A DNA stretch of 64,000 nucleotides from Pelobacter sp. (GCA_030824515.1 JAVBXN010000050.1:1-64000), one strand, 5' to 3'. Shown: positions 27,688 through 37,773, numbered from the stretch's first letter. A program made the numbers and translations. Notes: a model not told the origin generated them from the letters alone.

Positions 27688-28637
27688 GGTTTTCGGCTCA
27701 CATCTTCACCTGTTAACATTTTATGAATCTTTTCAGAAACATATGTGTGTCCTTCAGGTGTCCAATGGTTTCCCCAGCTGCTGTATGTATAAGGATTGGT
27801 CAGGTCAACAAAAGGTATCTTTGCCGAAGTTAAAAATCTTTCTATTTCCTGATGTCTTTGTTGAAGGCCTACGAACAGCTTGGCACCCTTTGACTTAGTA
27901 AAATGATCCATCTCACTCAAAATCAAGAAGGTTGGATCCGCAATTGCAACCGCAGGCATAGCAGTAATTTCATGATATGCAATAACAAGCATTCTAAACA
28001 GGTATGAGTGCGAAAGTAGTTTGTATTTAGCAAACGTATAGCTAGGTGACACTGGAACCGGAACACCCCTGATCTGCAGTCCGGCAGGAGACTCCACCAA
28101 ATACGGTTTGTAGTAAAGGCCATATCTCATATCAGCCGAGTTATCTTCCAGGTCGTTTCCCGGAACAATGACCAGAACAACTATCTTTGGACGATAGAAT
28201 TCAATCTGCTGTTTGAGCAGGATATACTCCTGATCGGTACCATATCCACTGACACCAAGATTGTATATCGAATAATCCGGCATTCGATCACGAAGTCTTT
28301 CAGTAAAACGCTCATGCTGTTCAACATCGAATCCCCAGACGAAAGAATCACCAATACAGATTATTCGTGGTTTATTATCCACCAAATGCTCAATATCTCT
28401 AAATCCTCTGCTGTTATTTTTGGCAGCATAGGTACGAGTTGTAGAAATATTGGTAGTTCTATTTTCAACAGGGAACCACCCCAATGTTGCATCATAACGA
28501 TATGAAAGATTTTTTTCGTCCCAGATCGTTGCAAGACCCGTACTGAAAGTCCTTAGCAACACTTCTGCCGCCACAAGACCGAGCAGCAGCGAAACAGCTA
28601 ACAACACGATATTTTTTGAGTTTTTCATACTTGCCAT
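27684..28637 (-). CDS. Membrane-anchored SGNH/GDSL-type hydrolase
   Basis: 317 residues with an N-terminal membrane anchor or signal (about 9-27). The SGNH blocks are in order: CIGDSFVWGF with nucleophile Ser98, NLGVSGYGTDQE (Gly block), VPGNDLEDN (Asn block) and HWTPEGH near 290 (His, with Asp or Thr-Pro before it). Such enzymes add or remove O-acetyl groups on exopolysaccharides. It heads the operon with GT39-like and TMTC-like genes and diverges from the GT39 gene at 28754 across a 116-bp gap. ATG 28637 has AAGG upstream. Confidence 0.85.
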   Translation of the reverse strand: MASMKNSKNIVLLAVSLLLGLVAAEVLLRTFSTGLATIWDEKNLSYRYDATLGWFPVENRTTNISTTRTYAAKNNSRGFRDIEHLVDNKPRIICIGDSFVWGFDVEQHERFTERLRDRMPDYSIYNLGVSGYGTDQEYILLKQQIEFYRPKIVVLVIVPGNDLEDNSADMRYGLYYKPYLVESPAGLQIRGVPVPVSPSYTFAKYKLLSHSYLFRMLVIAYHEITAMPAVAIADPTFLILSEMDHFTKSKGAKLFVGLQQRHQEIERFLTSAKIPFVDLTNPYTYSSWGNHWTPEGHTYVSEKIHKMLTGEDVSRKP

Positions 28638-28753
28638 GGTAACCTTGAAGAAACAGCCATTAAGTATCTAGAAGTGTCCGTGTCGGTGTTGCCGTTTCAA
28701 ATATTTCATGATATCAAAACGAACCCAAGCACTAGTAATTCGGAGCATCTCAT

Positions 28754-30475
28754 ATGGCAGAAAAAAGAATCAACCATAAGCCGCTCTGGTCAGGAATCGT
28801 TATATTTGCCATATTGGGGGCATGGCTACGCCTCTGGAGCTGGCCCAACCAGGTTCTGCTGAATGACGAATGGCACTCCCTCAACTATGTTACCGACAAG
28901 AGATTGGCAGACATTATCCTGTGTCCAGTGGGAGTTGGCGCCACCAGTATCCCCGAGAACATCTACACTTGGCTGACTCTTCATACGGTCGGCTGGTCGG
29001 AGAATGTACTGCGCCTCCCTTCCATGTTTGCAGGCCTGCTTGCTCTGGTTGTAATCCCTCTGCTGGTCAACCGGTTATGGGGACTGACTACTGCCCTGAC
29101 AACCGCAGCACTGTTGTCTACGTCTCCGGTGCTTATATTTTACAGCCGTATCGCACGTCCGTACTCCATAACCATGCTGCTGGGTGCAACATCCCTTTTA
29201 TTGACATTAATATGGACACAAACCGGTCGGCGGCGCTATCTGCTCTTGTCGGCAGCTTGCGGCACTCTGGCGGTGTATTACCATTCTTCATCAGCTATTC
29301 CGGTATTTGTTCCATTTATTGTTGTGCTTCTTGCCGCACTGACAGGCAAGAAAGCAGGCATATCATTAGCAAGCGTTACCCCACTGAAAGACCTTGCTCT
29401 TGCCGCAGCGACCGTTGCGGTATTCAGCCTGGCAATAGTTATTCCCAGTTTAATTAATACCTCATGGCTTTCAAACACAGTCGTCGGAGACGACCACGCT
29501 ACCCTGACTACCGCTTACAACGTTCTGGGCATCGTTTCCGGCACCCACCTGCAAATATTGAGGTTCACGATTCTCGTGCTTGCCATTTCAGGTCTTATAG
29601 CCATTTACCGTCAATCCCGAATCACAGGAATTGTGATTTTCTTCCCAATTTTGACATACACCGTGATGATCGCATCAATTTCTATGATCACAATAAACGA
29701 GGGTATACAAGTAACCCGTTACGGCATCACTTTTGTACCTGTGATCTATGCAATGGCCGCTTTTGCCTCCGCAAAGCTGGCAGAATTAATTTCATTACGA
29801 CTTTGCTCATCTTGGAGTAGCCAAGCCATTGTCATAGTGCAGCTTATTGTCTGGTCACCGTTTGTAATAAACAGCCATCTGCGTGAAATATATCAGACTC
29901 CAAACAATTTCACCAATCACTGTGCCTATCAAAACTTATATAGCCCCATGCAGTGGAAGAATATGCAGCAACGGGATCAAATACTTGGGTATCCAAAAAA
30001 CTACAGTCAGTTTCCAGCATTTTATTCAGACCCGGGAAAGATGCAAAAAATTCGCGGTATCATAGAATACCCGATGATGGTCGGCGACCCTTACAATGTC
30101 TACTACCACTATCAGCATCTTCACAAGAAACCGGTTTTAGGCGGTTATATGACAACAGGTAACTTTGAAAGAATTCCAACTGACAACAGTTATGTGCTAG
30201 GCAACTATACCGTCGACTATGTAATGGAAGCTATCCATCAACCTCTCCGTAAAAAAAACAGATGGCGCACCATGGTTAACCTTGAAGACACATCGTTGCT
30301 GAAACTGGACTTCAGTGGGTGGCTGGTTGTTGTTCACAAAAATCCGGCAATCGAATTGTTTCCTAACTCATTTCCCGATTACCCTGTAGCTGCTGAAGTA
30401 ATCCAGAACATGACTGAAAACTTCGGAGAACCATACATACGTGAAAAAAACGCCATTGCATGGATTTTGAAATAA
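28754..30475 (+). CDS. GT-C membrane glycosyltransferase (GT39-like)
   Basis: 573 residues from ATG 28754, with GGAG 8 bp upstream. LLNDEWHSLNYV near residue 37 is the acidic first-loop motif of GT39-like enzymes; multiple membrane helices run to about 360, followed by a 200-residue soluble domain presumably in the periplasm. FYSRIARPYS in the third helix region is typical of the family. It is a single plus-strand gene flanked by minus-strand operons. It converges on the TMTC-like gene ending at 30582; the 106 bp between hold no clear terminator. Confidence 0.8.
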   Translation: MAEKRINHKPLWSGIVIFAILGAWLRLWSWPNQVLLNDEWHSLNYVTDKRLADIILCPVGVGATSIPENIYTWLTLHTVGWSENVLRLPSMFAGLLALVVIPLLVNRLWGLTTALTTAALLSTSPVLIFYSRIARPYSITMLLGATSLLLTLIWTQTGRRRYLLLSAACGTLAVYYHSSSAIPVFVPFIVVLLAALTGKKAGISLASVTPLKDLALAAATVAVFSLAIVIPSLINTSWLSNTVVGDDHATLTTAYNVLGIVSGTHLQILRFTILVLAISGLIAIYRQSRITGIVIFFPILTYTVMIASISMITINEGIQVTRYGITFVPVIYAMAAFASAKLAELISLRLCSSWSSQAIVIVQLIVWSPFVINSHLREIYQTPNNFTNHCAYQNLYSPMQWKNMQQRDQILGYPKNYSQFPAFYSDPGKMQKIRGIIEYPMMVGDPYNVYYHYQHLHKKPVLGGYMTTGNFERIPTDNSYVLGNYTVDYVMEAIHQPLRKKNRWRTMVNLEDTSLLKLDFSGWLVVVHKNPAIELFPNSFPDYPVAAEVIQNMTENFGEPYIREKNAIAWILK

Positions 30476-30581
30476 CGCTCCTACACAAACCTCCACCACC
30501 AAAACACTGGCACAGACCTCTCGGATGAAATTCCGTCCATTGCAATCCGGAACAATCAATGTTTTTTGTTATTTCTATATG

Positions 30582-32207
30582 TTACCGCTGTATCGCAGCC
30601 TGTTTTGCCAACTCTTCACGCAGTCGGACATAGGCCTCGGGCGGTGGGCCGATGCATTCACTGATGGCGGACTCCGCCGCCTCAAGCGCCTCCGCGGGCC
30701 GTCCCAGGTTCCTGAGGATATCGGCCCGGGCGATATGGATCGCGGAAAATTTATCCGGAAGCTGCTTGCGCCGGGCGATGACCAGCGCCTCGTCGATGTC
30801 CGCCAGCGCCTCGGTGAAACGCCCCTTTTCATTACGGAACTTGGCCCGTGAGTAATAGGTCGCCCCCACCTGGTGCGGGAACAGGCTGATCTCCCTGGTC
30901 TCCAGGGTTTCCGAGTTGCGCCAGACCTGTATCATACGCGAAGTCTGGACAGTGTAGGCCGAAAGCTGCAGCGTCGCGATCATAATCACAGCAAGGGCTG
31001 CCGTCTTCCCGCCCTGCGAACGAATTCGTTCTGCAAACCAAAATACGCCGCCCCCCCATAACAGCGACACCCCCAGCGCGGGCAGATAGGTATAACGGTC
31101 GGCAATCCACTGCCCGCCCACCTGGATGACACCCAGCACCGGCAACAGCACGGCCAGGTAATACAGCCAGAGAGCCGCCCATTTGCGGTCAAGCGCGGCC
31201 CGCCACGCAACCACGGCGGATATGGCAACCACCAGTAGCAGATACGGCAGATAAGCGGCTAATTCCGTGGCATGTACGTTTCCGGGATGGGGATAGAAAG
31301 GCGCCAGCCCCACCGGCCACAAGGACTGCCACAAATAGAACAGCAGCGCCTTGCAGGCCACCAGCAGGCGGGACAGCGGCGCAACGTCAGGAGCCCGCGT
31401 AATGGCGTACTGCTGGGCGGCCACAGTCAACAGCGAGGCACCCGCCGTCATCACCAGCAACGGCAGCTTTTCGACAACCATCCGGACCAGGCTGGCGCGG
31501 CCGGAGATCCTCCCCAGCGGATACCAGTCCATGATCAGCAATACCGGCAACAGGCTCACGGCAGACGGTTTGCTAAGCAGCGCCAGACAAGCCGTCAGCT
31601 GCACCATCCAATACGCCCCGGATAGTTGAGAGCGTTCCGGTGATGCCTGCAATTGCCGCCTGGCATGGCGGATATGCCACCACATCGCGGAAATCATGAA
31701 GAACAGGCACAGCACATCCTTGCGCTCGCTGACCCAGGCCACCGACTCGACCCGCAGCGGGTGGAGCCCGAAAAAGAGCGCTGCGGCAATCGCTGCCGCT
31801 GCGCCGTTCCGTGACAAATGCGCGTTATCCTCCACTGCCGCGCTCCGAATGCAGCCTGCTTCCCTGTAAAGATCGGTAAACAGGAAACAGGCCAGAAACA
31901 CACTGCAACAGTGAATAACTACATTGGTCAGATGAAATCCGTACGGATCCATACCCCACAGACGAAAGTCAAGCGCCAGCGAGATCATGGTCAACGGATG
32001 CCAGTTGGCCTCGAAAAAACGTGTGAAGGAGTCCGCCATCATCTGAAGATCGAAAGTGCGGATATGGGGGTTGGCGACGATGTATCCCAGATCGTCAAGA
32101 TCGACAAAATCATTGCGGGTAGCCGGAAAGAAAACTGCAAAAGTAACCAGCGCTGCCAGCAGGGCACCAATCGGCAGGAGTCTTCCGTACCTGTGCCCCT
32201 GATTCAT
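30582..32207 (-). CDS. TMTC-like membrane glycosyltransferase with TPRs (group C)
   Basis: 541 residues from ATG 32207, which shares ATGA with the stop of the upstream paralogue. Asp38-Asp39 in FVDLDDLGYIVANP, NWHPLTMISLALD, HPLRVESVAWVSERKDVL and an intact DRYTYLP signature near 355. About three TPR units follow (roughly 400-535). The NWHPLT block and the intact Asp group it with the gene at 9015 rather than with its immediate neighbours, so this cluster mixes two subgroups. Confidence 0.85.
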   Translation of the reverse strand: MNQGHRYGRLLPIGALLAALVTFAVFFPATRNDFVDLDDLGYIVANPHIRTFDLQMMADSFTRFFEANWHPLTMISLALDFRLWGMDPYGFHLTNVVIHCCSVFLACFLFTDLYREAGCIRSAAVEDNAHLSRNGAAAAIAAALFFGLHPLRVESVAWVSERKDVLCLFFMISAMWWHIRHARRQLQASPERSQLSGAYWMVQLTACLALLSKPSAVSLLPVLLIMDWYPLGRISGRASLVRMVVEKLPLLVMTAGASLLTVAAQQYAITRAPDVAPLSRLLVACKALLFYLWQSLWPVGLAPFYPHPGNVHATELAAYLPYLLLVVAISAVVAWRAALDRKWAALWLYYLAVLLPVLGVIQVGGQWIADRYTYLPALGVSLLWGGGVFWFAERIRSQGGKTAALAVIMIATLQLSAYTVQTSRMIQVWRNSETLETREISLFPHQVGATYYSRAKFRNEKGRFTEALADIDEALVIARRKQLPDKFSAIHIARADILRNLGRPAEALEAAESAISECIGPPPEAYVRLREELAKQAAIQR

Positions 32208-33829
32208 TGCCCCAATCCCTTGCCGTACTCGAACCACTTGATGTCTCCCGGATCAGGGCCGGCGAGCTTCAAATCTTCCTGAGCCTCCCTTATGAGCCCC
32301 ATGGCTTCAAACGTGATGCCCCTGCTGTAGTAGTAGGATGGATGGGGAAACAGCCTGATGGCGACGCTGAAGTCGCGTATTGATTCATCAAAGCGGCCCA
32401 GGCTGCCCAACGCCATCCCGCGCCCAGCCAGCAGGTTATAAATCTCCAGTTTTTCCACACCGGACGCGGTTTCCATGGCTGCGGTAAAATCAGCAACAGC
32501 TTCGTTATAAAATCCGTTCATCAGATAGTAGGATCCACGCGACTTATAGGCCATGCTGATACGGTGACGCTCGATCACCCGTGACCAAAGGGCAGCGGAG
32601 TTGTTCCAGATTCCGATCTGAAACTGGGTCATACCGGCCAGTGCCAGCAAGAAGACCGCGAAGGCAACCAAAGTGTAACGGCGCCATGGCACTTCATGTG
32701 AGCGGCATATTTTGAGGGCAAGGGCCGCGGCGGCAATACTGACTGCAATATGCGGAAGATAGGTATAGCGGGCGGCAAAGGCCTGCTGACCATTCTGGAA
32801 GAACCCCAGCACCGGCAGCAATGGCAGCAGGTACAGCAAACCGGCGACCGGCACCGCCATGAAACGCCTTGCGGAATACACGCAGCAGCAGATCAACAGC
32901 AGCGTGACAGCCGAAGCGGCAAAATAGGACGCCGGGAGAGGATAAGGTATCGGATGGAGCGGAAGAATGCCTGTCGGCAACACAAATAACCGCAGATACT
33001 CGAACAGGGCATTTCCGGAAACCAAAAACCGTTCGCCGATACTGAGCAGATCCACCGCAATCAGCAGTTTTTTTTCCGCCGCAGTCGTCAGGGTCAGAGC
33101 GGAAAGTGCTGCGGAAAACAGCAAAAATGGCAGCTTTTCTACCAGAAGAGGCCCCAGCGTATCGCGCCGCAGGCGGTCCAGCGGATACCTGTCCAACACC
33201 AGAAGCATCAGCGGCAGCACAACAGTGACCGGCTTGGCCATCAGCGAGCAGGCAAACAGAACCAGCGAAAGCAGGTAGGATCGCCAGGCAGCCGCCCCTG
33301 ACTCCCTTGTTTTCACATAACGCAGGTAAGCCAGTAAGGAAGATATGGCGAAGAGTCCGTTCAATACGTCTTTACGTTCAGTCACCCAAGTAACCGATTC
33401 AACCCGCAACGGATGAATCCCCCACAGCAGACCCGCGATCAGCAGCATAGCGGGATAAAGCCGCTTTTCCCCCGCTCCGCGGGTATCCCCCCCCAGAAGC
33501 CGGTCCGCCACCAGTACCACCAGACCGGTATTGACCGCATGCAGTACAATGTTGGTCAGGTGGTAGCCAACAGGATTCAGCCCCCAGAAACGGTAGTCCA
33601 CGGCATATGATATCCAGGTCAGCGGCATCCAGAAACCGAACATCGAAGTACTGAAGGAACTGACTAGCAGATTCGAATCAAGAGCCCGGATAGTCGCATT
33701 TTCAAGAACACTTTCCTGGTCGTCGAAATTGACAAAATCGCAGGAAAGCGACCGCAAAAACACGAGCAGGCAGATGACTCCTGCTGCAAGGGCAACGGAT
33801 CTGGCCGAAACGGGACGAACTAATGTCAC
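32204..33829 (-). CDS. TMTC-like membrane glycosyltransferase with TPRs (group A)
   Basis: 541 residues from a GTG at 33829, with GGAG close upstream. Asp36-Asp37 in FVNFDDQESVLEN, core HPLRVESVTWVTERKDVLNG, and AARYTYLP without the acidic residue. Two or three TPR units in the last 130 residues include a repeated YYxRG pattern. The C-terminus ends in PGDIKWFEY, one form of the group A tail. It lies 16 bp after its upstream paralogue and overlaps the downstream one by four bases. Confidence 0.87.
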   Translation of the reverse strand: MTLVRPVSARSVALAAGVICLLVFLRSLSCDFVNFDDQESVLENATIRALDSNLLVSSFSTSMFGFWMPLTWISYAVDYRFWGLNPVGYHLTNIVLHAVNTGLVVLVADRLLGGDTRGAGEKRLYPAMLLIAGLLWGIHPLRVESVTWVTERKDVLNGLFAISSLLAYLRYVKTRESGAAAWRSYLLSLVLFACSLMAKPVTVVLPLMLLVLDRYPLDRLRRDTLGPLLVEKLPFLLFSAALSALTLTTAAEKKLLIAVDLLSIGERFLVSGNALFEYLRLFVLPTGILPLHPIPYPLPASYFAASAVTLLLICCCVYSARRFMAVPVAGLLYLLPLLPVLGFFQNGQQAFAARYTYLPHIAVSIAAAALALKICRSHEVPWRRYTLVAFAVFLLALAGMTQFQIGIWNNSAALWSRVIERHRISMAYKSRGSYYLMNGFYNEAVADFTAAMETASGVEKLEIYNLLAGRGMALGSLGRFDESIRDFSVAIRLFPHPSYYYSRGITFEAMGLIREAQEDLKLAGPDPGDIKWFEYGKGLGQ

Positions 33830-33845
33830 AGCTCCGCCCCCAAAA

Positions 33846-35525
33846 CTATTTCACCACCGGTTCCACATACCATTCGATCGGACCGACCTCACCTGCTGCC
33901 TGTTTTATATCCTGTTCAGCATCCCTGTCACCCAGCGCCTCCCTGGCAAGCCCACGATAATAGTAAAAGGCGGGACGTGGCGCAAGCGCAATTGCGGACG
34001 AAAAGTCCTGCACCGCCTCACCATAACTCCCCCCCCTGAGATACGCATCGCCACGCAGGGCATACAACTTGAACACCTCGGTCATGCCTGCATTCTCGGC
34101 CATTGCGATCGACACGGACAAATCGCGGGCTGCGGCGGAATACTCGCCAGTTTCCTTGTAGTAACAGGATCGAAAGTAGTATGCGCTGCCCATGGGACGC
34201 ACCTCGATATAGCGTGACCAGAGCGTTGCGGTGTTCTTCCATGTTCCGGTCAGCGAATACGAGACGCCGGCATACGACACGACTGCAAGCACTGCAGCGG
34301 AAGCGGCCAGACGACTGGCCGTGGCAGAACCGGCGACCGCCTGCAATCCGGCACCGATCAGGCTGGCGGTGACAATGGCTATCGATACCGAAGGCAGATA
34401 CGTGTATCGGGCGGCAAACGCCTGGCCGCCATTCTGGAAAAAGGCCAGCACCGGCAGCAACGGCAACAGGAACAGCAGCAGGGAAAAGCTGAACCGGGGG
34501 TGCTTTGTCACCGATTTCAGCGCAAATAATATCAGTACGACCGCAAAAACGGCCTTGATATAATATGAAAGCGGCAGACTGGACGGGATCAGGTAAAGGT
34601 GAATGATGCCAACGGGCAGCAAGATCAACCGCAGGTACTCAATGATCGCATTGCCGGACACGATGAGCCGCTTCAGCAAGGGAAACGTTTCCGGAGCCAC
34701 CAGCATGCTGTTATGGGAGGCGAAGTAAATCGTCAATACGGCACTGACAACCGATAACGCCAGAAACGGAAGTTTTTCCACGACAAGTGCTCCTGCCTGT
34801 TCACGTTGCAGACGTCCCAGCGGATACCGGTCCAACACCAGCAGCATCAGCGGCAGGACCACCGTCACCGACTTCGACATCAGCGAGCAGGCGAAAAGGG
34901 CCAGCGAGAGCAGATAGAACGATTGAGCAGAAGCACCAGAACCACGGCGTTCGACATAACGCAGGTAGGACAGCACCGCGGTAAAGGTGAAAAAACCGTT
35001 GAGCACATCCTTGCGTTCCGAAACCCACACCACCGACTCCACCCGCAAAGGATGGAGGCCCCACAACAGGCCCGCCAGCAGGAGCATAAACGGATAAATG
35101 CAGCGCCCCTTATCCCTGTCACCCTGTCCCTGAAACATCCTGGCAGCGATCAGCACCACCAGACCGGTATTGACACTGTGCAATAAAATGCCGGTCAGGT
35201 GGTAACCGGCCGGGTTGAGCCCCCAGAAGGCATGGTCGAGTGCCAGCGACAGCCATGCCAGCGGAATCCACAAGTCCTGCGGGTCGATAAAGGCCCGGTA
35301 CAGCAGATTCAGGTCGAGGTTTTTGATATCGGGATTCCGGATGACAACGAACGGGTCGTCAATGTTGACGAACCCGCAGGAGAGAGCCCGCAGGAACACC
35401 AGCAGGCAGATACCGGCGCAGATCAGAGCAATTGAGCCAGTCGACAGGCAGTTTCCGCCCATTAACGGTTTAGGGGATTTTTCGGATTTCATGGAACCCG
35501 GCGTCGGCAAACGATATTTACTCAT
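33846..35525 (-). CDS. TMTC-like membrane glycosyltransferase with TPRs (group A)
   Basis: Up to 559 residues. Asp56-Asp57 in FVNIDDPFVVIRN, HPLRVESVVWVSERKDVLNG, and AARYTYLP. The TPR region carries the group A pattern of YYFRSCYYKETGEY and YYYRGLAREALGD units, then the tail VGPIEWYVEPVVK. Start codon is uncertain: ATG 35525 and ATG 35492 both lack a clear ribosome-binding site. First gene of the three-gene run, directly downstream of a decayed GT2 remnant. Confidence 0.85.
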   Translation of the reverse strand: MSKYRLPTPGSMKSEKSPKPLMGGNCLSTGSIALICAGICLLVFLRALSCGFVNIDDPFVVIRNPDIKNLDLNLLYRAFIDPQDLWIPLAWLSLALDHAFWGLNPAGYHLTGILLHSVNTGLVVLIAARMFQGQGDRDKGRCIYPFMLLLAGLLWGLHPLRVESVVWVSERKDVLNGFFTFTAVLSYLRYVERRGSGASAQSFYLLSLALFACSLMSKSVTVVLPLMLLVLDRYPLGRLQREQAGALVVEKLPFLALSVVSAVLTIYFASHNSMLVAPETFPLLKRLIVSGNAIIEYLRLILLPVGIIHLYLIPSSLPLSYYIKAVFAVVLILFALKSVTKHPRFSFSLLLFLLPLLPVLAFFQNGGQAFAARYTYLPSVSIAIVTASLIGAGLQAVAGSATASRLAASAAVLAVVSYAGVSYSLTGTWKNTATLWSRYIEVRPMGSAYYFRSCYYKETGEYSAAARDLSVSIAMAENAGMTEVFKLYALRGDAYLRGGSYGEAVQDFSSAIALAPRPAFYYYRGLAREALGDRDAEQDIKQAAGEVGPIEWYVEPVVK

Positions 35526-35863
35526 TTTTTTCGATAGTCGCCGCAGGAAAAATATTTTTCCAGCCAGACATAAAGGCAGATGAAGAGATATCGGCTGCCC
35601 ATTTCCTTGAAGCGGAATTTTGTAGCGCCATTTTTTCGGTTGCGCCAGGTTATCGGGATCATTGTCCAGCTGTATCCGCGCACCATGGCTTTAAGCGGCA
35701 GTTCGACCGTCAGGTTGAAGTGAGGTGCGATCAGGGGACGGCAACCGCCCGAGCCATCAGTCATAATCATCACAACGGCACCACCCCTGATCCGGTCATA
35801 TTTGAAGAACCTGTAACTAGTACCTGCTTCATTCTGGCTGAGTGGGTTTAATAACCGGCATCA
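35522..35863 (-). pseudogene. Remnant of a DPM-type GT2 polyprenyl-phosphate glycosyltransferase
   Basis: Reading the minus strand from about 35850 gives one open frame of about 110 codons with no proper start. It contains IRGGAVVMIMTDGSGG, resembling the RGDAVVxMMADxSDDP block of DPM-like GT2 enzymes. It then jumps straight to PHFNLTVELPLKAMVRGY, WRNRKNGATKFRFKEMGSRY and LFICLYVWLEKY, which match their C-terminal region. The N-terminal Rossmann half and the middle of the catalytic domain are missing, so the gene has suffered at least a 5' loss and an internal deletion. Assignment rests on recognised family motifs. Confidence 0.6.
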
Positions 35864-36919
35864 CTAGTTCACTCTGCTCCTTCCTGAAATATTTTCCTTA
35901 TTGCCGTTCTTCAGGATTGCAGTAATCCTGTCCGCCAACACACCACCCAGCACCCGATGCCCGAAGTCGGAAAAATGCCACAAATCGGCGAATGCTGTTT
36001 CCCTTTCCCGGTCAAAGATCTGCGAGCAATCCAGAAAATCCATTTCCCCTGACTTTTCAAGCCGTAAGAGTTCGCCCCTGATTTCAGCATAGCTATTGGC
36101 AAGCGCTTTCGAAGATTCGTGCGGGACCAGTGACGCCTTCAACACCTTTTCCTCAATGGCAGTCCGGGCGGAACGCTCATTCAGGGAAGGCTGAAGTACC
36201 ACTAGCATCCTTGCCCCCCGGGCCGCCACCAGCTCTCTGGCAGCGATCATGTTGTCAATATATGCTCTTACCCGCTGCCGATAATCGTGGGTATGATAAA
36301 GCGGATCAGCAATCTCCCCGTTCGGTGACTGAAACGGTTCACCATACAGATGCCGGGCGGTTGCGCCACCGGTCAGATCGTTGAGACCGTTCAGAAATAT
36401 CACCAGATCCGGTTTAACGCCCTGTAAATAATGCCCAAGAGCAGAAAGTTCCTGTGTCGATTTCCAGGCCCCGGATGCAATGACGACAATATCCGCCGGT
36501 AGCCCCATCCGCCGCAGCTCAGTCCCGAGAATATTGAAATAGGTGTTGTCTATCGCTGATGCATACGCACCGGAAGCAACGGAAGCACCCAGGATTACTA
36601 TCCGGATTCTTGCCGACTCCGGGCTTCGAAAATACTGATATCCGGAGGCATCAACGTCAAGCAGACCCGACACATGGACTTCGGCATCACGCCAGATCGT
36701 GTGCCGGTCCTCCACTGCATTGCCCCGCCGGCTACCCCAGTAACCGTCCCTTGGTCCCGATTCAGGCAGCTTCACCTTCCGCTCGGAATAGGAAGACTCC
36801 CATGCCACCCTGTTGAGGTCTTTGCCCTGGCTGAGATATCGCTGCGCCACTCCCCACATTAAGGCGAAAAAAACCGCCACAAGGACAAACATGGCAACAG
36901 TGAAAATGTTCTTTTTCAA
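35864..36919 (-). CDS. Membrane-anchored SGNH-type hydrolase
   Basis: 351 residues with an N-terminal membrane segment (about 5-24). VILGASVASG places the nucleophile Ser113 in a GAS rather than GDS context; NGLNDL is the Asn block and DLWHFSDFGHRVLG the C-terminal Asp-His block. Similar to acyl-ester hydrolases and transferases in polysaccharide loci. It diverges from the GT2-carbamoyltransferase operon at 37017. SGNH proteins are known companions of carbamoyltransferase/SxtJ gene sets, which supports a link to that operon. Confidence 0.8.
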   Translation of the reverse strand: MKKNIFTVAMFVLVAVFFALMWGVAQRYLSQGKDLNRVAWESSYSERKVKLPESGPRDGYWGSRRGNAVEDRHTIWRDAEVHVSGLLDVDASGYQYFRSPESARIRIVILGASVASGAYASAIDNTYFNILGTELRRMGLPADIVVIASGAWKSTQELSALGHYLQGVKPDLVIFLNGLNDLTGGATARHLYGEPFQSPNGEIADPLYHTHDYRQRVRAYIDNMIAARELVAARGARMLVVLQPSLNERSARTAIEEKVLKASLVPHESSKALANSYAEIRGELLRLEKSGEMDFLDCSQIFDRERETAFADLWHFSDFGHRVLGGVLADRITAILKNGNKENISGRSRVN

Positions 36920-36978
36920 ACACGGGCCTCCTGCCGGACATCCTGAACCGAAACCTCAAAATTTAATGAGTATAAACC

Positions 36979-37006
36979 TTGACGCCTTCCCTCTTCAACG
37001 TATATT
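36979..37006 (+). promoter_or_regulatory. Probable sigma-70 promoter giving a near-leaderless transcript
   Basis: TTGACG at 36979-36984 and TATATT at 37001-37006 are 16 bp apart. A start about seven bases downstream (near 37013) would leave only a few bases before ATG 37017, which has no Shine-Dalgarno sequence. Confidence 0.4.
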
Positions 37007-37016
37007 CTTCGCTATA

Positions 37017-37760
37017 ATGAAACCTGAACCTTTTGATACTCGGAATAACGCAGCGGAGCCACGAAATTCCGGACTGTCACTCTCCATCGTGGTGCCAGCC
37101 TACAACGAAAGTGAAAACCTCACCGATGCCATACGAATGATCGCCTCCGGCATCCCCTGTACAGTTTCCGACCACGAAATCATCATCATCGACGATGGCA
37201 GCCGGGACGCCACCGCTGAAATCATTCGCGGACTTGCCGCAGATAACCCAAAAATCCGTGGAATCTTTCATGATGTAAATCGCGGCAAGGGCGCAGCCCT
37301 CAGCTCCGGCTTTAGAGAAGCCCGCATGGAGTGGGTTTTGTTCACCGACGCCGACCTTCAGATCCAGATTTCAGAGTTACCCGCATTTCTTGACCGGACA
37401 GGCGACCGCGACATCATCATCGGCTACAGACTGGGCCGCAGAGACCCGTTTTCACGCAAATTATTCTCCCGGATCTATACGGCTATCATCCGGTTAACGC
37501 TCGGCTTTGCAATTCGGGACATAAACTGTCCCTTCAAGTTGATCAGAAGGTCTTTCCTCGACTCCTCAGACCTGCATTCCAGGGGTTTCTTCATCGATAC
37601 GGAACTGATGCACGCTGCATTCGGCAATAAATTGCGCATCGAGGAACTCGGGGTAGCATGCCAACCGAGACAGCGTGGGGAATCCACCGTCAGATTCAGG
37701 CATGTGACTGAAACAGTTCGGGAACTTTTCGAGCTGATGAACAGGCGCTCGGCGCCATAA
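37017..37760 (+). CDS. GT2 glycosyltransferase (DPM1-like)
   Basis: 247 residues from ATG 37017. GT-A fold: LSIVVPAYNESENL, IIIDDGSRD, RGKGAALSSGFREAR and LFTDADLQI (the DAD metal site), then DINCPFKLIRRSF and GFFIDTELMH. This block order is that of dolichyl-/polyprenyl-phosphate hexose synthases without the C-terminal membrane helices. It should supply lipid-linked sugar to the GT39 gene 13 bp downstream. The frame is open further upstream to 36813, but that region overlaps the divergent hydrolase gene and lacks GT2 similarity. Confidence 0.85.
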   Translation: MKPEPFDTRNNAAEPRNSGLSLSIVVPAYNESENLTDAIRMIASGIPCTVSDHEIIIIDDGSRDATAEIIRGLAADNPKIRGIFHDVNRGKGAALSSGFREARMEWVLFTDADLQIQISELPAFLDRTGDRDIIIGYRLGRRDPFSRKLFSRIYTAIIRLTLGFAIRDINCPFKLIRRSFLDSSDLHSRGFFIDTELMHAAFGNKLRIEELGVACQPRQRGESTVRFRHVTETVRELFELMNRRSAP

Positions 37761-37773
37761 CCCCGGAACCGGC

